Below, one piece after another: positions 24,168 through 33,099 of a stretch of DNA of 64,000 nt; within the stretch, counting starts at the first letter, position 1; each line of letters opens with the position of its first letter. Source of the stretch: Synergistaceae bacterium. GTDB taxonomy: Bacteria; Synergistota; Synergistia; Synergistales; Synergistaceae. The stretch spans positions 1 through 64,000 of the forward strand of contig JAITOY010000048.1 in assembly GCA_031289775.1 (NCBI GenBank), in the 5' to 3' direction. The position numbers were made by a program, and so were the translations under genes. Under the pieces are notes generated by a model, which was given only the letters and a program-made list of their open reading frames with translations, searched no databases and had not been told where the DNA came from.

Positions 24168-24421
24168 GCGCCCTTCGCCTCTTTTCTTCGACCCACGGCG
24201 GATGTCACGGCGTTCAGGATGTTCTCGCAGCCAGTGCACCGGCAGAGGTGGCCGCTCAGGAGCTTTTTCAGTTCCTCGCGGGTGTAGTCTTTTTTGGTTT
24301 CGAGTATCTCCATGGCCGTCATTATATACCCTGGTGCGCAGAACCCGCACTCTCCCCCCTCGCAGCCTTGAAGATTTATGCGATTGTAAGCGTTGACAGC
24401 GGGAGAATCAGCGAATCCGTT
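24164..24421 (-). pseudogene. Remnant of a [2Fe-2S] subunit of a xanthine dehydrogenase-type hydroxylase
   Basis: The frame encodes GCEGGECGFCAPGYIMTAM, then LSGHLCRCTGCENILNAV. The last block is the second iron-sulphur motif of the small subunit of molybdenum hydroxylases. Upstream, GCEGGECG looks like the first cluster motif, joined directly to FCAPG of the second. The roughly 50-60 residues normally between them are absent, as if deleted by recombination at the similar CGxC sequences. The normal N-terminal ferredoxin part is also missing and the frame meets a stop at 24422. No large or FAD subunit is nearby. Confidence 0.75.
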
Positions 24422-24560
24422 TCACTGCCAAACGACTCTTCACTCCAACCGACAGCAATATTGCCAATCGACTGCCGCAAGCGATAGCAAAGCGATTACA
24501 AGCGATTAAACAGCAAGTCTCTCTCCCTCTCTCTCCTGTTTACCGCGGAATATTTTGCCA
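24422..24560. other. Non-coding stretch, no feature recognised
   Basis: A lower-GC stretch between the pseudogene and the capA-like gene. It has repeated GCGATTNNAAGCG-like words near 24380 and 24490 but no gene, terminator or RNA that I recognise. Confidence 0.4.
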
Positions 24561-24588
24561 TTTACAATTGACGTTTAAATGCTATGCT
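24561..24588 (+). promoter_or_regulatory. Possible promoter of the CapA-like gene
   Basis: TTTACA (24561-24566), a 16-bp spacer and TATGCT (24583-24588), about 95 bp before the chosen ATG. Confidence 0.4.
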
Positions 24589-24683
24589 CTCCGGAGAAAC
24601 GGGCCGTTAGCACGGTTTTTCAAAACGTAAGACGCGCCGGCGCGTCAGCTTGGCAGACGGCGCTGTGCGAATGGAGGTGCGGA

Positions 24684-25850
24684 ATGAGGGCTAAATTTTC
24701 CCTTTTGTTTTCTATTGTTTTTTTGATTTTTGCGCTGGCGCCAGCTTTTTGTGCGGATGCCGAGGAGACCGGCGCCCGTGTGATATTCATCGGAGATGTG
24801 ATGGCCCATCAAGAACAGATCAACGCCGCCAAAAGAGACGGGGCGTGGGATTTCGCGCCGCAGTTTCGGCGCGTGAAGCCGTTGCTGGAGGACTCGCTTG
24901 TCGTGGCCAACCTCGAGACCGTCTTTGCGGGGAAGGATCGCGGCTTCGCCGGGTACCCTTCGTTCAACACGCCGGACGAACTAGCCGGCGAGCTCGTTGA
25001 TTTTGGGGTGGACGTTGTGACGCTGGCTAACAACCACATCCTCGACAGGGGTTTCGCCGGAGCGGCCCGCACGATAGAGACGCTCGACGGCGTCGGCATA
25101 ATGTGGACCGGGCTCGGCAATGGGGACATTGGGCCAGGTGAGCCGCTGATTTTTGAGCGCGCCGGGTTCAGGTGGGCGTTCGTCAACTACACCTACGGGA
25201 GCAACAACCCCATTCCATCCTCGGGGGACATAAGCTTGAACGTTATATCGGACAAGGCCGTCACAGAGGGGCTAAGGAGAGCCAGACTCGCGAGTCCGGA
25301 CGTGATAGCCGCGTTTTTTCACTGGGGGAACGAGTATCAGCTCGTCCCGACGAAACGGCAGAGGGATCTGGCTGAGTTGAGCGTGAGAGAGGGGGCGGAC
25401 ATCGTCATCGGGACCCACCCGCACGTACTCCAACCGCTGGAGGTTACGAGTTCGGACCGCGGTTTCGCTCTCGTCGCCTACTCGCTTGGCAACTTCGTGT
25501 CGAACCAGCGGACGCTTCCCCGCGAAAGGAGCGTCATACTCGCCGTCGATGTCGAGAGGGCGCCCGGAGGGGGGGCGCGTCTCTCCCGCGTCTCCGTCGC
25601 GCCGACGCAGGTGTTGAGCGCTATGCGCGGAGGAAGGCGCTTCATAGAGGTCGTCTACGCTGGAGAGAGTCAGCGCTTCAACCATTCCGGCGTCACGAAA
25701 GCGGAGATTAAGAAAACGCGCCTCGCCGGAAGAGCCGTACTCGACTTTCTGGGCGCGGCGAGCAGCCCGGACGACGAGGGGTTCTACACGCTATGGAACG
25801 CTGATTTCCCTGATATCCTGCCGGTGAAAAGGAGGGAGTCGCCCCAATGA
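24684..25850 (+). CDS. CapA/PgsA-like metallophosphatase, exported
   Basis: A 388-residue protein with a signal peptide (LLFSIVFLIFALAPAFCADA). The CapA fold follows: FIGDVMAHQEQ, VVANLETVFAG, YPSFNTPDE, VTLANNHILDRG, FFHWGNEYQLVPT and VIGTHPHVLQPLE. These motifs are the metallophosphoesterase-like core found in poly-gamma-glutamate and capsule proteins. The ATG at 24684 follows GGAGG by 6 nt and puts the signal peptide at the N-terminus. No other capsule genes lie next to it. Role at the cell envelope is inferred. Confidence 0.85.
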   Translation: MRAKFSLLFSIVFLIFALAPAFCADAEETGARVIFIGDVMAHQEQINAAKRDGAWDFAPQFRRVKPLLEDSLVVANLETVFAGKDRGFAGYPSFNTPDELAGELVDFGVDVVTLANNHILDRGFAGAARTIETLDGVGIMWTGLGNGDIGPGEPLIFERAGFRWAFVNYTYGSNNPIPSSGDISLNVISDKAVTEGLRRARLASPDVIAAFFHWGNEYQLVPTKRQRDLAELSVREGADIVIGTHPHVLQPLEVTSSDRGFALVAYSLGNFVSNQRTLPRERSVILAVDVERAPGGGARLSRVSVAPTQVLSAMRGGRRFIEVVYAGESQRFNHSGVTKAEIKKTRLAGRAVLDFLGAASSPDDEGFYTLWNADFPDILPVKRRESPQ

Positions 25851-25856
25851 TAGATC

Positions 25857-27137
25857 TCACTTGCCGACAGAGAAGCGGGCGCTCGCGGCCAGCGTCGAAT
25901 CAGTGCAGACGCTGCCATTCGTGTAGCCCCTTACCTCGTATTCGCCGTCCTCGGACGGGGCCGGGAGCTTGACGCCGTCCTCGCCGTCGATGTACTCGCT
26001 CGAAATATACTCGTCCCCTCCGGCGCCGCTCCTGTAAATGCCAACGAACGCCCCGTCATCGGCCATCTTTCGGGGTACGTCATTTATTTTTACGGTGATC
26101 TCTTCGTCTGGGGCGTATCTGGATTTTTCGACCGCTATGGAGTAAGCGCCCCATGAATTTCCCTCTACCGAAAAGCGGACAATGGACGCTAAAATAGATT
26201 CATCCAAATCCCCTCCGTCGGCGTATCCTCTGATCTCGTACAATCCGGCGTTCGCAGGAGCGCGTAGTCTTATGTCTGCCACGGGGCTGTGGATGTATTC
26301 GTAGGACAAGTACTCGCCGTGATCCGCGCCCTTTTCATAAATTCCTACTATTGCCTCGTCGATCATCTCCTGCGGCACGCTCGCGACGCTTACTGTCACT
26401 GTCTCGCCTGGGGCGTAGACGGATTTATCCAGGGAGACGACATAGCCGCCCGTCACGGGTATTTCCCGCTCGTCCAGCTCCGCCGGCTCGCCTGGCTCGA
26501 ACACGCCGGAGCGGCTTACGGCGCGCGCCGCCGCTGGTGGCAGAGATGCTCCCTTCCAAAATTTCCACCCGGCCGTGCCCGTCGCTATTACGAGCATGGC
26601 TGCGAGCGCAATGGGCAGAAATCTTATGCGGTTGCTGCGGCGCGCGTTCCCGTATTTTTTATATCTGATCCTCGAGCCCTTTATGCCGCTCCGTCTGACC
26701 ACGTCATTATAGGATGCGGCTTCACAAATTTGCGAGACGAGCCTTTCGGCGTCGATTGCGCCGCCCGGGCATTCTATCGCGTCCGGCCACGCTTCTGGGC
26801 TGGGAGCGGAGGACTCCGTCCCGTTGATGAAGATCGGTATTATCTTCACCCGCGCCTTCTGAGCCATTTCGATCTCCGATGCGACTCGAAGGGAAGACGT
26901 CGAGTTTTTCGAGATAAAAACGAAGAAGAGTCTGCAGCGTGCTATCGCCGCCGCGGCCTTTTCCTCCTCGCCGCCCTGCCGGTCCTGCCTGTCGTAGCAA
27001 ATGGGGTAGCCGCTCGCGTCGATTCCCTCCATTATGGGAAACACCACATCCGAATCCTCACGCGCGTAGCAAATAAACGCGAACGACTCGTCCTGCCCGA
27101 GCGGAGCGGTGTTGAAGTTTGTATCCTGCTCCTGCAT
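25857..27137 (-). CDS. TIR-domain protein with a transmembrane helix and two extracytoplasmic beta repeats
   Basis: A 426-residue protein. Residues about 15-150 form a TIR domain: SFAFICYAREDSD, ICYDRQDRQGGEEEK, FFVFISKNSTSSLRVASEIE with a candidate catalytic Glu, and KIIPIFING. A basic segment (RIRYKKYGNARRSNRIRF) precedes one membrane helix (LPIALAAMLVIATGTAGW). The outer part holds two similar beta-rich repeats: SLDKSVYAPGETVTVSV / EAIVGIYEKGADHGEY and AVEKSRYAPDEEITVKI / GAFVGIYRSGAGGDEY. The ATG at 27137 follows GGGGAGAG. I infer an inside TIR and an outside sensor; whether the TIR is an NADase or only a scaffold is unknown. Confidence 0.82.
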   Translation of the reverse strand: MQEQDTNFNTAPLGQDESFAFICYAREDSDVVFPIMEGIDASGYPICYDRQDRQGGEEEKAAAAIARCRLFFVFISKNSTSSLRVASEIEMAQKARVKIIPIFINGTESSAPSPEAWPDAIECPGGAIDAERLVSQICEAASYNDVVRRSGIKGSRIRYKKYGNARRSNRIRFLPIALAAMLVIATGTAGWKFWKGASLPPAAARAVSRSGVFEPGEPAELDEREIPVTGGYVVSLDKSVYAPGETVTVSVASVPQEMIDEAIVGIYEKGADHGEYLSYEYIHSPVADIRLRAPANAGLYEIRGYADGGDLDESILASIVRFSVEGNSWGAYSIAVEKSRYAPDEEITVKINDVPRKMADDGAFVGIYRSGAGGDEYISSEYIDGEDGVKLPAPSEDGEYEVRGYTNGSVCTDSTLAASARFSVGK

Positions 27138-27200
27138 CCATCTCTCCCCTTCCGCGAGTTTCGGAAAAATTTGACTGCCCCGGCGCTTCAAAACGGAGTA

Positions 27201-27206
27201 ATTATA
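27201..27206 (-). promoter_or_regulatory. -10 box for the TIR protein gene
   Basis: A perfect TATAAT on the minus strand 63 bp before the ATG. No good -35 is seen. Confidence 0.35.
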
Positions 27207-27336
27207 TCATCAGCCGATTTGGAAAATCCGTGCCCGCGCATGCGTGTTTTAGGCGAATTTCGCCCCTCCTTCATGTATTACGCGCTCCAGGGCGAGATTA
27301 TTATATTCACGATATGGCGGCAGCCGCCAGTATGTA

Positions 27337-27365
27337 TTCACTTTTTTCCGGCAAAAAGCTATACT
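27337..27365 (+). promoter_or_regulatory. Promoter for the methyltransferase gene
   Basis: TTCACT (27337-27342), a 17-bp spacer and TATACT (27360-27365), 28 bp before the ATG at 27394. A small 6-bp hairpin (27315-27329) lies just upstream. Confidence 0.55.
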
Positions 27366-27393
27366 TATCAGCGTGGCGCGAGGAGGAGTGCGT

Positions 27394-28293
27394 ATGAAGC
27401 GGATAGTGGATATACTTAAAACGGGCAAAATACTCGTCTCCGACGGCGCGTGGGGCACGTTTCTGTTTGAGAAGGGAATGAAGCGCGGGGAGAGCCCCGA
27501 CGCATGGTCGATCAACCGATTCTCCGACGTGGCCGACATCGCCAGAAGCTATGCGGAGGCCGGAGCTGACATGGTCGAGACCAACAGTTTTGGGGCGAGC
27601 CGATGCAAACTGGAGCACTTCAACCTCGGCGATAGGACGGCGGAGATAAACGAATGGGCTGCCATGGCGTCGAGGAAGGGCGCGGGAGACAAATATGTGA
27701 TAGCCTCCATAGGGCCTACCGGTAAGATGCTGATCACCGAAGAGATCACGGAGGAGGATTTGTACGAGGTCTTCAGGGAACAGGCAGTCGCCCTCGACAA
27801 GGGGGGCGCGAACGCGATATGCGTCGAGACTATGAGTGACATCGGCGAGGCCTGCTGCGCCGTCAGGGCCGCGAAGGAGAACACCGGTCTCGAGATCATG
27901 GCCACGTTTACGTTCGACAAAACAGTCCAGGGGACTTACAGGACGATGTTCGGAGTCTCCCCGGCGGAGGCGGTCGAGGCGGTGCTGGATGCCGGGGCCG
28001 ATATCGCCGGCGCGAACTGCGGCAACGGGATGGAACAGATGATAGATATAGTCCGCGAGATGAAAAGAGCGAGGCCTGACGCTTATATTCTCGTGCACGC
28101 CAACGCCGGCCTCCCCCAGAACATTGACGGCAAGGATGTTTTCCCGGAGACGCCGGAGATGATGGCCGGCAGGGTTGGGGAACTCATAAAAGCCGGGGCC
28201 AACATAATCGGCGGCTGCTGCGGGACGACTCCCGCGCACATCGCGGCAATCAGAAGGGCCGTGGACACGCACAACCACGGAACTGCCGCCTGA
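27394..28293 (+). CDS. Homocysteine S-methyltransferase family protein
   Basis: A 299-residue barrel of the BHMT/MetH N-terminal type. The zinc cysteines are in GANCGNGMEQM and in GGCCGTTPAHI. The N-terminal SDGAWGTFLFEKGM and VETNSFGASRCKL segments are the substrate loops. It transfers a methyl group to a thiol or corrinoid protein; without cobalamin or folate domains it is a stand-alone subunit. The ATG at 27394 follows AGGAGGAG; an earlier in-frame start at 27373 lies before this site. The next gene begins 17 nt later. Confidence 0.82.
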   Translation: MKRIVDILKTGKILVSDGAWGTFLFEKGMKRGESPDAWSINRFSDVADIARSYAEAGADMVETNSFGASRCKLEHFNLGDRTAEINEWAAMASRKGAGDKYVIASIGPTGKMLITEEITEEDLYEVFREQAVALDKGGANAICVETMSDIGEACCAVRAAKENTGLEIMATFTFDKTVQGTYRTMFGVSPAEAVEAVLDAGADIAGANCGNGMEQMIDIVREMKRARPDAYILVHANAGLPQNIDGKDVFPETPEMMAGRVGELIKAGANIIGGCCGTTPAHIAAIRRAVDTHNHGTAA

Positions 28294-28309
28294 CGGCAGG
28301 ATTACAGTC

Positions 28310-29257
28310 ATGAATCGCGAAGGCAGTGAGTTCCTGTCCCCCGACGAAATGCCAGATGATCTGTATTTGATCGATCTTCCGCAGCCCCGGACCGGGTTTC
28401 GGCATTTCATCTCCTCGTGGTTTTTCAAGGATTCATTGGGGCGGAGGATTTTGGTCGACCCAGGCCCAGCCAACACCATTCCGGAGCTGCTCGAGAGGCT
28501 CGCCGAGATCACCGACGGCGTGGATTTGGTTCTGCTGACGCACATTCACCTCGACCACTCCGGCGGCATTGGGCAGTTTTGCGAGAGGCACCGCGGAGCT
28601 AAGGTTCTCGTGCACCCAAAAGCCGTGCGGCACCTGATCGACCCTGGGAAACTATGGAGGTCGTCGCTCGGCGTACTCGGCGAGGTCGCTGAGATGTACG
28701 GCGAGCCGCTTCCCCTGTCCGCCGGCTTTCTGGCGAGCGGCGGCGTGTCCGGCATAACGATCCTTGAAACCCCTGGGCACTCGCCCCATCACCTTTCCTT
28801 CGTCGCCGGCCTTGGGGACGAACGGCTCGTATTCGTTGGCGAGGCCGCGGGGCTCCGTCTGCCGGTGAAATCGATCTCGGGATGTCCCTACCTCCGCCTT
28901 ACCACTCCCCCGAAATTCGACGGAGGCGCGGCCCGCGAATCCCTGGAGAAGATCGCTCGGAGCCTCCGGGGGGACGAGCTGCTCTGCTACTCGCACTGGG
29001 GAGCGTCGGGAAATTCGAGGGAGAAGATATCCTTAGCACTGCGGCAGCTCGACGAGTGGATGTCCATAATATCCGGCGTTCTCAGCCGGTCTGAGGGGTC
29101 CGGCGGGGTAGAGGAATCCATAGCCGATATCCTGATCGAGCGGGACCCGCTCGTGGGCGTGTACTCGGAGCTGCCCGCCGATATTCAGGAGCGGGAGCGT
29201 TTATTTATAACGAACAGCGTCAAAGGGATCATCGGATATTTATCCGCGCCTAACTGA
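28310..29257 (+). CDS. Metallo-beta-lactamase fold hydrolase
   Basis: A 315-residue MBL-fold protein. Metal motifs are THIHLDHSGGIG, ETPGHSPHHLSFV and VGEAAG, with a further His in CYSHWG. The fold usually hydrolyses thioesters, lactones or phosphoesters. The long C-terminal helical part is as in hydrolases of the glyoxalase II-like group. It is probably co-transcribed with the methyltransferase gene. Confidence 0.8.
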   Translation: MNREGSEFLSPDEMPDDLYLIDLPQPRTGFRHFISSWFFKDSLGRRILVDPGPANTIPELLERLAEITDGVDLVLLTHIHLDHSGGIGQFCERHRGAKVLVHPKAVRHLIDPGKLWRSSLGVLGEVAEMYGEPLPLSAGFLASGGVSGITILETPGHSPHHLSFVAGLGDERLVFVGEAAGLRLPVKSISGCPYLRLTTPPKFDGGAARESLEKIARSLRGDELLCYSHWGASGNSREKISLALRQLDEWMSIISGVLSRSEGSGGVEESIADILIERDPLVGVYSELPADIQERERLFITNSVKGIIGYLSAPN

Positions 29258-29278
29258 GTGTGGCGCGGGCATGAAAGA

Positions 29279-30199
29279 TCAGTACTCGATGAACTGGCTC
29301 AGGTAGCGCTTCGAAAGGCGAAGGCTCTGCAGGATGCGCTCCCTGCTGCCCTCGTAGGCGCGATCCTCGACCTCGATGCAGGCCGGGCCGTCGTAGCCGA
29401 TGTCGTTGAGCGCGCTCACGAAAGCGCCCCAGTTGACGTCTCCGAGGCCGGGGAGCTTATGGCTCATGAATTCGAGCGGGTACGCTGTGATCCCCGCGTC
29501 TCTAAGACGGTCGGGGTAGAGCCTGGCGTCTTTGAGGTGCACGTGGAATATGCGGTGCCGGAACTCGTACAGCGGGAGAAGATAGTCCATCATCTGCCAC
29601 ACGAAGTGGCTTGGATCGTAGTTGATGCCGAAGTTTCTGCTCGGGATGATGTCGAAGAGCTTCCGCCATATTTTAGGCGTTGTGAACATGTTCTGCCCGC
29701 CTGGCCACTGGTCGGGGCCGAAGAGCACCGGGCAGTTCTCGACCGCAATCCGCACCCCCAGCTTTTCGGCTTTCGCTATAATGGGCGGCCAGATGTCCCT
29801 GAAGAGCTCCAGATTTTCGTCGATGTTCCGCCTCTGGTCTCTGCCTACGAATGTCGTAACCATGTTCACGCCTAGTTTGGCGCTTGCCCGCATGACCTTC
29901 TCCAGATGAAGGACTGCCGAAGTCCTTCTCTCCGCGTCCGAGTCCATCGGGTTAGAATAGAACGCGAGCGCGGATATGCTGATGCCCCTCTTTTCGCACA
30001 GAGCCCGGATGGCCGCGGCGCGCTCGTCTGTGAGGCCGTCCACGTTGATGTGGCTCACGCCGGCGTACCGGCGCTCGGTCCTGCCGGCAGGCCAGCACGC
30101 GATTTCCACGCACGAGAAACCGTATTTCGACGCAACCTCGATAGTTTCCTCGAAGCTCGATCCGTCGAGGATGGCGCTGACAAAACCGATCTTCATCAT
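29279..30199 (-). CDS. Sugar phosphate isomerase/epimerase family protein (xylose isomerase-like barrel)
   Basis: A 306-residue AP-endonuclease-2-like TIM barrel. It has FSCVEIACWP, LGVRIAVENCP, FGINYDPSHFVWQMMD, IFHVHLKDAR and the closing ACIEVEDRA. These contain the conserved metal-binding Glu, Asp and His. Such enzymes isomerise or epimerise sugars and cyclitols; the substrate is unknown. The ATG at 30199 follows GGGAG by 5 nt, and a GTG at 30205 is also in frame. It converges with the MBL gene. Confidence 0.8.
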   Translation of the reverse strand: MMKIGFVSAILDGSSFEETIEVASKYGFSCVEIACWPAGRTERRYAGVSHINVDGLTDERAAAIRALCEKRGISISALAFYSNPMDSDAERRTSAVLHLEKVMRASAKLGVNMVTTFVGRDQRRNIDENLELFRDIWPPIIAKAEKLGVRIAVENCPVLFGPDQWPGGQNMFTTPKIWRKLFDIIPSRNFGINYDPSHFVWQMMDYLLPLYEFRHRIFHVHLKDARLYPDRLRDAGITAYPLEFMSHKLPGLGDVNWGAFVSALNDIGYDGPACIEVEDRAYEGSRERILQSLRLSKRYLSQFIEY

Positions 30200-30330
30200 G
30201 ACCACTCCCTATCAGAAATTTAAAGCGTGTGAACCCTCAATTTATGCGCAAAGTATATCGCTTTTCGGGCTGCCGCATGCAATTTTTTTGCCGATATATT
30301 TTCTTGTTTTCGTCCTCAGCATGTGGGCCG

Positions 30331-30357
30331 TTGCAAAACAGGTTTTTGATATATAAT
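30331..30357 (+). promoter_or_regulatory. Promoter upstream of the Pro-rich TPR protein
   Basis: In the 311-nt gap 30200-30510, TTGCAA (30331-30336) is followed by a 15-bp spacer and a perfect TATAAT (30352-30357). The remaining 150 nt would be a 5' leader. I see no riboswitch in it. A TATACT at 30252-30257 on the other strand may serve the isomerase gene. Confidence 0.5.
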
Positions 30358-30510
30358 GGCACCGACAAAGCCGCTTGGCCGCGGGGGAGAGAAAAGCCAA
30401 AAACCCGAAAAAGCGACCGAGCCTGGTTCTGCGGAGTCGGACTGGCGGCGATTGAAAAAACGAGAGAAACACGAAAATTTCAAGAGACATTCAATAGGAG
30501 GAGAGTGCAG

Positions 30511-31818
30511 ATGAAACAGCTGATGAGAGTTTTTCCAGCGTTGTTGTTGTTTTGCCTGTTTGGCGCGAGGGGTGAGGCGTCCACCGAATGGGTCAGGCTC
30601 GTGACCAACGACGCGGATGGCTACGTACTGTCCGTCGACGGCAACAGCGTTATGATAGACGCCAGCATATCGAGGGGCGCGAGGAAGGGCGGGCTCTATC
30701 TCGTCTACTCCGACGCGGGCGATATCTACGACGTCAACGGCGCATACATTGGCAAGGGCAAGACGCCGCTCGCCGTGCTCAAGGTGCGCGAGCCGTCCAC
30801 CACGCACAGCTTCAGCGTGATCATGCCTCCGAGCAATGGGCTGCTCGTCCAGCCCGGCGACAGAATAGAACCGATATCAGCGACGCGGGCTAAGCGCGTC
30901 AGGTTCGCCAAGTATCGCACAAATTCAGAGCCGGCTTACGGCGGTGATATTGAGGGCTATATTTCACAGTCGCCGTACTCCGATGAGCTGATTGCGATAA
31001 CCCCGGTGGCCGTCGCGGTTCCGACCGCGCCGCCCGCTCAGATCGTCATTCCTGCGGCTACGCCGGTTCCGGCTGCCGCTCCGGTGCGCTACGCTCCGCC
31101 GGTTCAAACCGCTGCGCCTATCCGTGTTCCGGCCGCGACGCCGGTTCAGTCCGCGGCCCAGCTTCCGCTTCCTCCGGTGACGACCGTACAGGTTCCGGCT
31201 CCGCCGCGGTCTCTGCCGGCGCCGGTGACTACGGCTCAGATCGTTGTGCCGGCCGCTCCGGGATATTATTACGTGGATTCTCCCTCATACAACGTGGTCC
31301 CAGTCAGGAGCGCCGCGCAGCCAATCATTCAGGGGTCTTATCCGCCGCCGCCCGCGGTGAGGCCGGAGCCCCCTCACCCGCCGGCGCCCTCCAACCCGGC
31401 TAACTACGATGTCATGCTGGATTACGACGCGAATAAAATCGCCGACGCGAGGCTCATCAGGACGTTTCCGCTCGCGCAGGTGGAGATGAACACGCTCGAA
31501 ATTCAACACAGGAGCGCGTGGGATCTGTACTCGAAGCAGCGCTATCTCGAAGCGTTCGAGTCTTTCGCGAACCAGTCCGTCCAGTTCAAGGGCAACTACC
31601 TCTCGCCATACTGGGCCGGGATATGCTCGCTCAAATTGAAAAATCTCGAGGTGGCCGACGCCTGGTTCAACAGGGCACTTGAGATTAACCCCTACTACGA
31701 GCCGGCGAGGAACGCGAAGCAAAACGCGGCGCAGTACGTCATGAAGAGCTCGCAGCCGAAGGAATCAGCCAAAAAACCGGTCCCGCAAAGGCGCACAAGG
31801 ACTCGGAGAGCGAAGTAG
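30511..31818 (+). CDS. Exported protein with a Pro/Ala/Val-rich linker and C-terminal TPR-like region
   Basis: A 435-residue protein with a signal peptide (LLLFCLFGARGEAS). Residues about 30-150 form a beta-rich domain (GYVLSVDGNSVMIDASISRG, LYLVYSDAGDIYD, LLVQPGDRIEP). Residues about 165-300 are a low-complexity linker built on units such as VPAAAPVRYAPPVQTAAP. The C-terminal part resembles TPR helices (WDLYSKQRYLEAFESFANQ, PYWAGICSLKLKNLEVADAWF) and ends very basic. I do not recognise a named family. The role may be a periplasmic scaffold. The ATG at 30511 follows AGGAGGAG. Confidence 0.7.
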   Translation: MKQLMRVFPALLLFCLFGARGEASTEWVRLVTNDADGYVLSVDGNSVMIDASISRGARKGGLYLVYSDAGDIYDVNGAYIGKGKTPLAVLKVREPSTTHSFSVIMPPSNGLLVQPGDRIEPISATRAKRVRFAKYRTNSEPAYGGDIEGYISQSPYSDELIAITPVAVAVPTAPPAQIVIPAATPVPAAAPVRYAPPVQTAAPIRVPAATPVQSAAQLPLPPVTTVQVPAPPRSLPAPVTTAQIVVPAAPGYYYVDSPSYNVVPVRSAAQPIIQGSYPPPPAVRPEPPHPPAPSNPANYDVMLDYDANKIADARLIRTFPLAQVEMNTLEIQHRSAWDLYSKQRYLEAFESFANQSVQFKGNYLSPYWAGICSLKLKNLEVADAWFNRALEINPYYEPARNAKQNAAQYVMKSSQPKESAKKPVPQRRTRTRRAK

Positions 31819-31861
31819 CGCGCTTCTGTAACCGCGTCCACAAATAGGAGGGGGAACTTGT

Positions 31862-32965
31862 ATGAAAAAAGCTCTTTTACTGCCGCGCAAGTATGTTCAG
31901 GGCCGTGGCGTGATCTCCGAAATTGGAAGCTACGCCGCGATGCTTGGCAAGAAGGCTGTAGTCGCGTGGGGCAGCCGCACCAAGGCGGCTGTTGGCGACG
32001 CCGTTCTGAGTTCGTTGAAGGAGGCCGGAGTCGAGTACACGGACGTCCACTTCAATGGCGAGTGCACGAAAGCCGAGGCCAACCGCATCGCCGATATAGC
32101 GCGCGGCTCGGGCATGGTCATAGGCATCGGTGGTGGGAAAGTGATAGACACTGCCAAGGGCGCCGCGATCTACGCGAACCTGCCGCACATCATTGTCCCA
32201 ACTGTGGCTAGCAACGACTCCCCTACGAGCGCATGCTCGGTGTGGTACGACGATCACGGTGTGTGCGTCGGCTTCGACCTCTGGCCGAGCAACCCGGACT
32301 ACATCATCGTGGACACTGAAGTAATAGCTAAGGCCCCGCTCCGGCTCTTTGTCGCCGGCATTGGCGACGCCATGTCCACGTGGTTCGAGGCCGAGGCGTC
32401 ATACGCCTCGCGCGCCGTGACTTGCTCCGGCGGCGTACCGACGCTGACCGTTATGGCTATGGCGAGGCTCTGTTATGACACGCTGACCGAGTTCGGCCTG
32501 TCCGCCGTCGATGCCGTGAAAATTCACGCCGTCACCCCGGCCGTCGAAAAAGTTGTGGAAGCCGCGACGCTGCTCTCGGGCATCGGCTGGGAGTCTGGCG
32601 GGCTCGCCACGGCGCACGCGATGGGTAACGGGCTGCCGGCGCTGACGGAGACCCACGAGTTCCTCCATGGCGAGAAGGTATCCTTCGGTCTGATGACTCA
32701 GCTTTGCATCGACGATTCCCTGAGCTCGGAGCTCATTGAGAACACGGCGATATTCCTCGCCGAGGTCGGCCTGCCAGTGACGTTCGCCGATATCAACATC
32801 GACAAGATACCGGACGATCGCCTGCGCTCGTTCGCGAACGACATCACCGGCGAAGGCTCGTTCGTTCACAACCACAATTTCAAAGTGACCGGCGCCGACC
32901 TCTACGACGCCATGAAAGCCGCCGACTCCCTCGGCAAGAGGGCGAAGTCGCTGCTCGGCAAGTAA
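31862..32965 (+). CDS. gldA: Glycerol dehydrogenase-like (GldA family) enzyme
   Basis: A 367-residue member of the iron/zinc-type GldA family. Segments seen are VIGIGGGKVIDTAKG, PTVASNDSPTSACSVWYDD, the first metal site FVAGIGDAMSTWFEAEA, and the His sites GLATAHAMGNGL and HEFLHGEKVSFG. It oxidises glycerol or a related polyol with NAD. A paralogue lies at 42139-43233. GGAGGGGG precedes the ATG. Confidence 0.85.
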   Translation: MKKALLLPRKYVQGRGVISEIGSYAAMLGKKAVVAWGSRTKAAVGDAVLSSLKEAGVEYTDVHFNGECTKAEANRIADIARGSGMVIGIGGGKVIDTAKGAAIYANLPHIIVPTVASNDSPTSACSVWYDDHGVCVGFDLWPSNPDYIIVDTEVIAKAPLRLFVAGIGDAMSTWFEAEASYASRAVTCSGGVPTLTVMAMARLCYDTLTEFGLSAVDAVKIHAVTPAVEKVVEAATLLSGIGWESGGLATAHAMGNGLPALTETHEFLHGEKVSFGLMTQLCIDDSLSSELIENTAIFLAEVGLPVTFADINIDKIPDDRLRSFANDITGEGSFVHNHNFKVTGADLYDAMKAADSLGKRAKSLLGK

Positions 32966-33000
32966 ACCAGCGCAGCGGTTTATTAAAGAAGTTCGATACA

Positions 33001-33025
33001 GGGTCGCCCGTCATTGGGGCGGCCC
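33001..33025 (+). terminator. Hairpin after gldA, weak terminator
   Basis: GGGTCGCCC and GGGCGGCCC form a 9-bp stem with a 7-nt loop. Only GTTCGCTTC follows, so termination would be weak or Rho-assisted. Confidence 0.45.
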
Positions 33026-33099
33026 GTTCGCTTCACTCACATAAATATGATATGCTGGACATGTTTTGGGGCACAGAATAAAACGTTGGGAGAATGTCG

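Noticed and set aside
24168-24350. N-terminal extension of the HutD-type frame
   Set aside because: This part is the iron-sulphur remnant read in the wrong phase.
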